From Thermodesulfobacteriota bacterium (lineage in GTDB: Bacteria; Desulfobacterota; DSM-4660; Desulfatiglandales; Desulfatiglandaceae): a stretch of DNA of 35,661 nucleotides. The position numbers and the translations under genes were made by a program. How positions within the stretch are numbered: position 1 is the stretch's first letter; each line of letters begins with the position of its first letter. This document shows, piece after piece, positions 32,972 to 35,661 of this stretch. Below the pieces are notes generated by a model that worked only from the letters and a program-made list of their open reading frames with translations, was not told where the DNA came from and searched no databases. Where the stretch lies: assembly GCA_028278625.1 (NCBI GenBank), contig JANQDY010000220.1, forward strand, positions 1-35,661, given 5' to 3'.

Positions 32972-34348
32972 ATGCCATTTGAGAGAAGCATTCTTTGCAT
33001 CGGCGCGGGATACGTGGGTGGTCCCACAATGGCGATGATCGCCTTCAAATGTCCGCAATACAAGGTGACCGTCGTGGACATCAATCCGAAACGTATCGCT
33101 CAATGGAATTCCGATAAGTTGCCCATTTATGAGCCCGGCCTGGATCAGGTGGTGCGGGTTGCAAGGGGGAGGAATCTCTTTTTCAGCACTGAAATCGAAA
33201 AAGGAATAAGGGAATCGGACGTTATTTTTGTGAGTGTCAACACCCCCACCAAGACATTCGGGGCGGGGGCCGGGATGGCCGCCGATCTCCAATACTGGGA
33301 TAGGACCGCCCTGGAAATTCGTAAGCACTCCCGATCCAGCAAGATTATCGTCGAAAAAAGCACACTGCCGGTGAAGACCGCTCAAGCCATGGAGCGGATT
33401 CTGACCAGCGGGGACAACGGCGTCAGTTTTGATGTATTGTCAAACCCGGAGTTTTTGGCGGAAGGTACCGCCATTCAAGATCTCGAAAACCCTGATCGGG
33501 TTCTCATCGGTTCTTCTCAAACCGCCCAGGGGATTCACGCCAGGGATGTACTGGTGGAAATTTACGCCAACTGGGTTCCCAGAGATCGCATCATCACCTC
33601 AAATATCTGGAGCAGTGAACTGTCCAAGCTGGTGGCCAACGCGTTTTTGGCCCAGCGGATCTCTTCGGTCAATTCCATCTCTGCCCTTTGCGAAAAGGCC
33701 GACGCGGATATTCAGGAGGTGACGCGGGCCGTGGGCATGGACAGCCGGGTGGGTCCAAAATTCCTGAATGCCAGTGTCGGATTCGGTGGTTCCTGTTTCA
33801 AAAAGGATATTTTGAACCTCGTCTACATCTGCCGATACTACGACCTGCGGGAGGTTGCCGACTACTGGGAAGGCGTCGTCAAGATCAATGAATACCAAAA
33901 GGAACGCTTCATTCTCAACATGCTTCAGGTCATGTTCAATACCCTGGCCGGCAAGAAGATCTGTCTTTTTGGATTTGCTTTCAAAGCGGACACGGGGGAT
34001 ACCCGGGAGAGTCCCGCCATTCAGATCGCCAAACGGCTAATGGAAGAAAGGGCGGATCTGGTGATCACGGATCCAAAAGCCATTGACAACGCAAAAGAGG
34101 ACTTAAAAGGGGCCACCGGTAATGTCGCGTACATTGAAGACCCCTATGAAGCGACAGCAGGATGCTGTGCCATTGCCGTTATGACCGAATGGGCGCTTTT
34201 TAAGGCCCTTGATTACAGGGAAATATACAGAAAAATGGCCAAACCGGCCTTTGTGTTTGACGGCCGGAATATTTTGGACCATGAGGCACTTCACCAGATG
34301 GGGTTTAATGTTTTCCCCATCGGAAAACCGCCCCTTACCCATTTCTGA
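32972..34348 (+). CDS. ugd: UDP-glucose 6-dehydrogenase, animal-like type
   Basis: This 458-aa NAD-dependent enzyme oxidises UDP-glucose to UDP-glucuronate. It has the NAD motif CIGAGYVGG (9-17), NTPTKT (90-95), NPEFLAEGTA (158-167) and the catalytic Cys275 in GFGGSCFKKD. The sequence follows animal UGDH closely from memory (PIYEPGL, WSSELSKL, NAFLAQRISS-NSISALCE, GFAFK-DTGDTRES), much more than typical short bacterial Ugd. A substrate-binding tail like the vertebrate C-terminal extension is absent. AAGGAGATAAAAGGAAAA precedes the ATG. It is 23 bp upstream of the UDP-xylose synthase, the next step of the pathway. Confidence 0.93.
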   Translation: MPFERSILCIGAGYVGGPTMAMIAFKCPQYKVTVVDINPKRIAQWNSDKLPIYEPGLDQVVRVARGRNLFFSTEIEKGIRESDVIFVSVNTPTKTFGAGAGMAADLQYWDRTALEIRKHSRSSKIIVEKSTLPVKTAQAMERILTSGDNGVSFDVLSNPEFLAEGTAIQDLENPDRVLIGSSQTAQGIHARDVLVEIYANWVPRDRIITSNIWSSELSKLVANAFLAQRISSVNSISALCEKADADIQEVTRAVGMDSRVGPKFLNASVGFGGSCFKKDILNLVYICRYYDLREVADYWEGVVKINEYQKERFILNMLQVMFNTLAGKKICLFGFAFKADTGDTRESPAIQIAKRLMEERADLVITDPKAIDNAKEDLKGATGNVAYIEDPYEATAGCCAIAVMTEWALFKALDYREIYRKMAKPAFVFDGRNILDHEALHQMGFNVFPIGKPPLTHF

Positions 34349-34358
34349 ACATTTGAGC

Positions 34359-34366
34359 GGAGGTGA
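34359..34366 (+). promoter_or_regulatory. Shine-Dalgarno that fixes a TTG start for the UDP-xylose synthase
   Basis: GGAGGTGA lies five bases before TTG 34372. The in-frame GTG at 34363 is inside this element and cannot use it, so the TTG start is preferred. Confidence 0.7.
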
Positions 34367-34371
34367 GTGAT

Positions 34372-35325
34372 TTGCAGCATCATCAGAAACGCGTTCTGGT
34401 GACCGGTGGGGCCGGTTTTCTCGGTTCCCATCTTTGTGACCGGCTCATCGGCCAGGGTCACGATGTCCTTTGCCTGGACAATTTCTTCACCGGCGCCAAG
34501 AAAAACATTCTTCATCTCATGAAGAACCCCAACTTTGAATTGATACGCCACGATTTGGCGTTTCCCGTCTTTCTGGAAGTGGATGAAATATACAATCTGG
34601 CCTGTCCGGCGTCCCCCATTCACTACCAGCATAACCCGGTCAAGACCGTCAAAACCAATGTGCTGGGATCCATTCACATGCTGGGACTGGCCAAACGGGT
34701 CCGCGCCAAAATTCTTCAGGCCTCCACCAGCGAGGTCTACGGCGACCCCACGGTACACCCACAGACGGAAAACTATTGGGGTAACGTGAACCCCATCGGC
34801 ATCCGTTCCTGTTATGATGAGGGCAAACGGTGTGCCGAGACCCTTTTTTTTGATTACCATCGCCAGAACAACGTGAACATTCGCGTGGTCCGCATCTTCA
34901 ACACCTACGGCCCCAGAATGCACCCCAATGACGGACGTGTGGTAAGCAATTTTATCGTTCAGGCGTTGGAAAACCGGAATATTACGGTTTACGGGGACGG
35001 GTCACAGACGCGTTCCTTCTGTTACGTGGATGATCTCATCGACGGCATGGTTCGAATGATGAACGGGAGCGATGATTTGACAGGGCCGGTGAATCTGGGG
35101 AATCCCACGGAATTTACCATTCTGGAACTGGCTGAAAAAGTGATTCAATTGACCGATAGCAAGTCCAGGATCGTCTTTCGGCCTCTGCCCCAGGATGATC
35201 CCCTGCAGCGTAAACCGGACATTTCCCTGGCCCGGAAAAGACTTGAGTGGGAGCCTGTCACGCCATTGGATGAAGGGCTAAAAAGTACCATTGGCTATTT
35301 TAAAGCCATTGTGCAAGGCGGGTAA
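34372..35325 (+). CDS. UDP-glucuronate decarboxylase (UDP-xylose synthase)
   Basis: This 317-aa extended SDR converts UDP-glucuronate to UDP-xylose with a tightly bound NAD. It has TGGAGFLG (11-18), CLDNFFTG (34-41), [12 protein letters not shown], the catalytic [10 protein letters not shown] (118-126) and Tyr148/Lys152 in CYDEGKR, then [10 protein letters not shown] and [13 protein letters not shown]. These fit UXS rather than the C-terminal ArnA decarboxylase or GalE. It sits directly behind the UDP-glucose dehydrogenase, forming a two-step UDP-glucose to UDP-xylose route that supplies xylose to envelope glycans. It ends 37 bp before the convergent TPR gene; no clear terminator lies between. 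Confidence 0.92.
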   Translation: MQHHQKRVLVTGGAGFLGSHLCDRLIGQGHDVLCLDNFFTGAKKNILHLMKNPNFELIRHDLAFPVFLEVDEIYNLACPASPIHYQHNPVKTVKTNVLGSIHMLGLAKRVRAKILQASTSEVYGDPTVHPQTENYWGNVNPIGIRSCYDEGKRCAETLFFDYHRQNNVNIRVVRIFNTYGPRMHPNDGRVVSNFIVQALENRNITVYGDGSQTRSFCYVDDLIDGMVRMMNGSDDLTGPVNLGNPTEFTILELAEKVIQLTDSKSRIVFRPLPQDDPLQRKPDISLARKRLEWEPVTPLDEGLKSTIGYFKAIVQGG

Positions 35326-35362
35326 GGGCGGGACGCAAAGAAAACCTCTTTGGTTACGGCGA

Positions 35363-35661
35363 TCATCTCCTTTTTTTTGCCTGCTCGAGTCTTTTTTTGG
35401 TCCAGGCGTCGTTTGGGCTGATTCTGAGTGCTTTTTGAAACACTTGAATCGCCTCGTGATATCGCCCTTCTCTATATAAAATATTCCCCTTAACCTTGTA
35501 AGAAAAAGCGTCCCCTGAGTCGAGCCTGAGAGCTTTGTCGATATATTTGTGGGCGGATTTAAATTGCCCATGTGCCTGGAGTGCGTCTGCCAGGTACTTG
35601 AGCGTCCATGGGTCATCGGGCTTTATCTTGAGGGCCTTCAAAAAGACCTGTGCGGCCTCTT
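35363..35661 (-). CDS. TPR-repeat protein, N-terminal part beyond the window
   Basis: At least 99 codons are visible, including the stop at 35363, and the frame stays open to the right edge (EAAQVFLKALKIKPDDPW). Two to three tetratricopeptide repeats are present with the A-x-F-x-x-A-L and P-N/D-D pattern, e.g. ALRLDSGDAFSYKVKGNI and EAIQVFQKALRISPND. It is a protein-interaction scaffold of unknown partner. The C-terminus is basic (KKRLEQAKKRR). The TTG at 35641 is an internal codon and not the start. Confidence 0.85.
   Translation of the reverse strand, partial: EAAQVFLKALKIKPDDPWTLKYLADALQAHGQFKSAHKYIDKALRLDSGDAFSYKVKGNILYREGRYHEAIQVFQKALRISPNDAWTKKRLEQAKKRR

Noticed and set aside
34291..34923. 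210-codon minus-strand open frame opposite the UGDH/UXS junction
   Set aside because: Covers parts of two unmistakable genes; composition is typical of an antisense frame.
35363..35400. T-rich run between UXS and TPR genes as an intrinsic terminator
   Set aside because: The T-tract at 35371-35378 is not preceded by a stable hairpin; only a 5-bp stem is possible around 35338-35354.

Overview
The window reads as chromosomal DNA of a Gram-negative bacterium, most likely a sulfate-reducer-type deltaproteobacterium (Desulfobacterota). The outer-membrane lipid genes (lpxA, lpxB, two waaA/kdtA genes, heptosyltransferase, LpxL-type acyltransferase, MsbA-type exporter) establish the envelope type. 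The lineage is inferred from overall gene content and is not proven. No rRNA, tRNA, IS element, integrase or CRISPR array is visible, and coding density is high throughout.

Layout. (1) 1-2311: a possible 3' gene end, a secreted single-domain rhodanese, and a CoA-disulfide-reductase-type flavoprotein. (2) 2356-12473, plus strand, tightly packed: a dedicated type II fatty-acid/polyketide-like pathway. It holds a FabL-like reductase, an unusual carrier protein with a C-terminal zinc ribbon, a FabF-type ketosynthase (KS), a KS-like protein without its catalytic residues, a FabZ-like dehydratase, a second active KS, a FabG ketoreductase, a second FabZ-like dehydratase, a second degenerate KS, and an MsbA-type ABC exporter. 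A B12-binding radical SAM protein follows at 12594-14003, after a perfect 71-bp tandem duplication. (3) 14022-18033, minus strand: GT2, GT4, Kdo transferase and an SDR, i.e. LPS core assembly. (4) 18302-20806: a secreted protein with a C-terminal IPTL-CTERM sorting signal and a large polytopic membrane protein. (5) 20803-26783, plus strand: heptosyltransferase, DUF6165-like protein, LpxL-like acyltransferase, LpxB-like paralogue, LpxB and LpxA. (6) 26841-28692: a secreted cyclase-family hydrolase (minus) diverging from a small hypothetical protein and an Smr-domain protein (plus). (7) 28689-32742, minus: glycerol kinase, a second Kdo transferase and an unassigned 410-aa protein. (8) 32972-35325, plus: an animal-like UDP-glucose dehydrogenase and a UDP-xylose synthase. 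A partial TPR protein enters from the right edge on the minus strand.

How it fits together. Regions 2, 3 and 5 read as one functional block. The FAS-like operon would build an uncommon acyl chain on its own carrier protein. An LpxL-type acyltransferase and the LpxA/LpxB enzymes could place it on a lipid A-like glycolipid. The Kdo transferases and glycosyltransferases would extend the core, and the ABC protein would flip the product. The arrangement recalls the rhizobial acpXL/lpxXL locus for very-long-chain lipid A acyl groups. It also resembles KS-rich clusters that genome miners label ladderane or aryl-polyene. The product cannot be read from sequence. The most distinctive points are the zinc-ribbon carrier protein, the two active-KS/degenerate-KS/dehydratase sets, and the duplicated LpxB and Kdo-transferase families.
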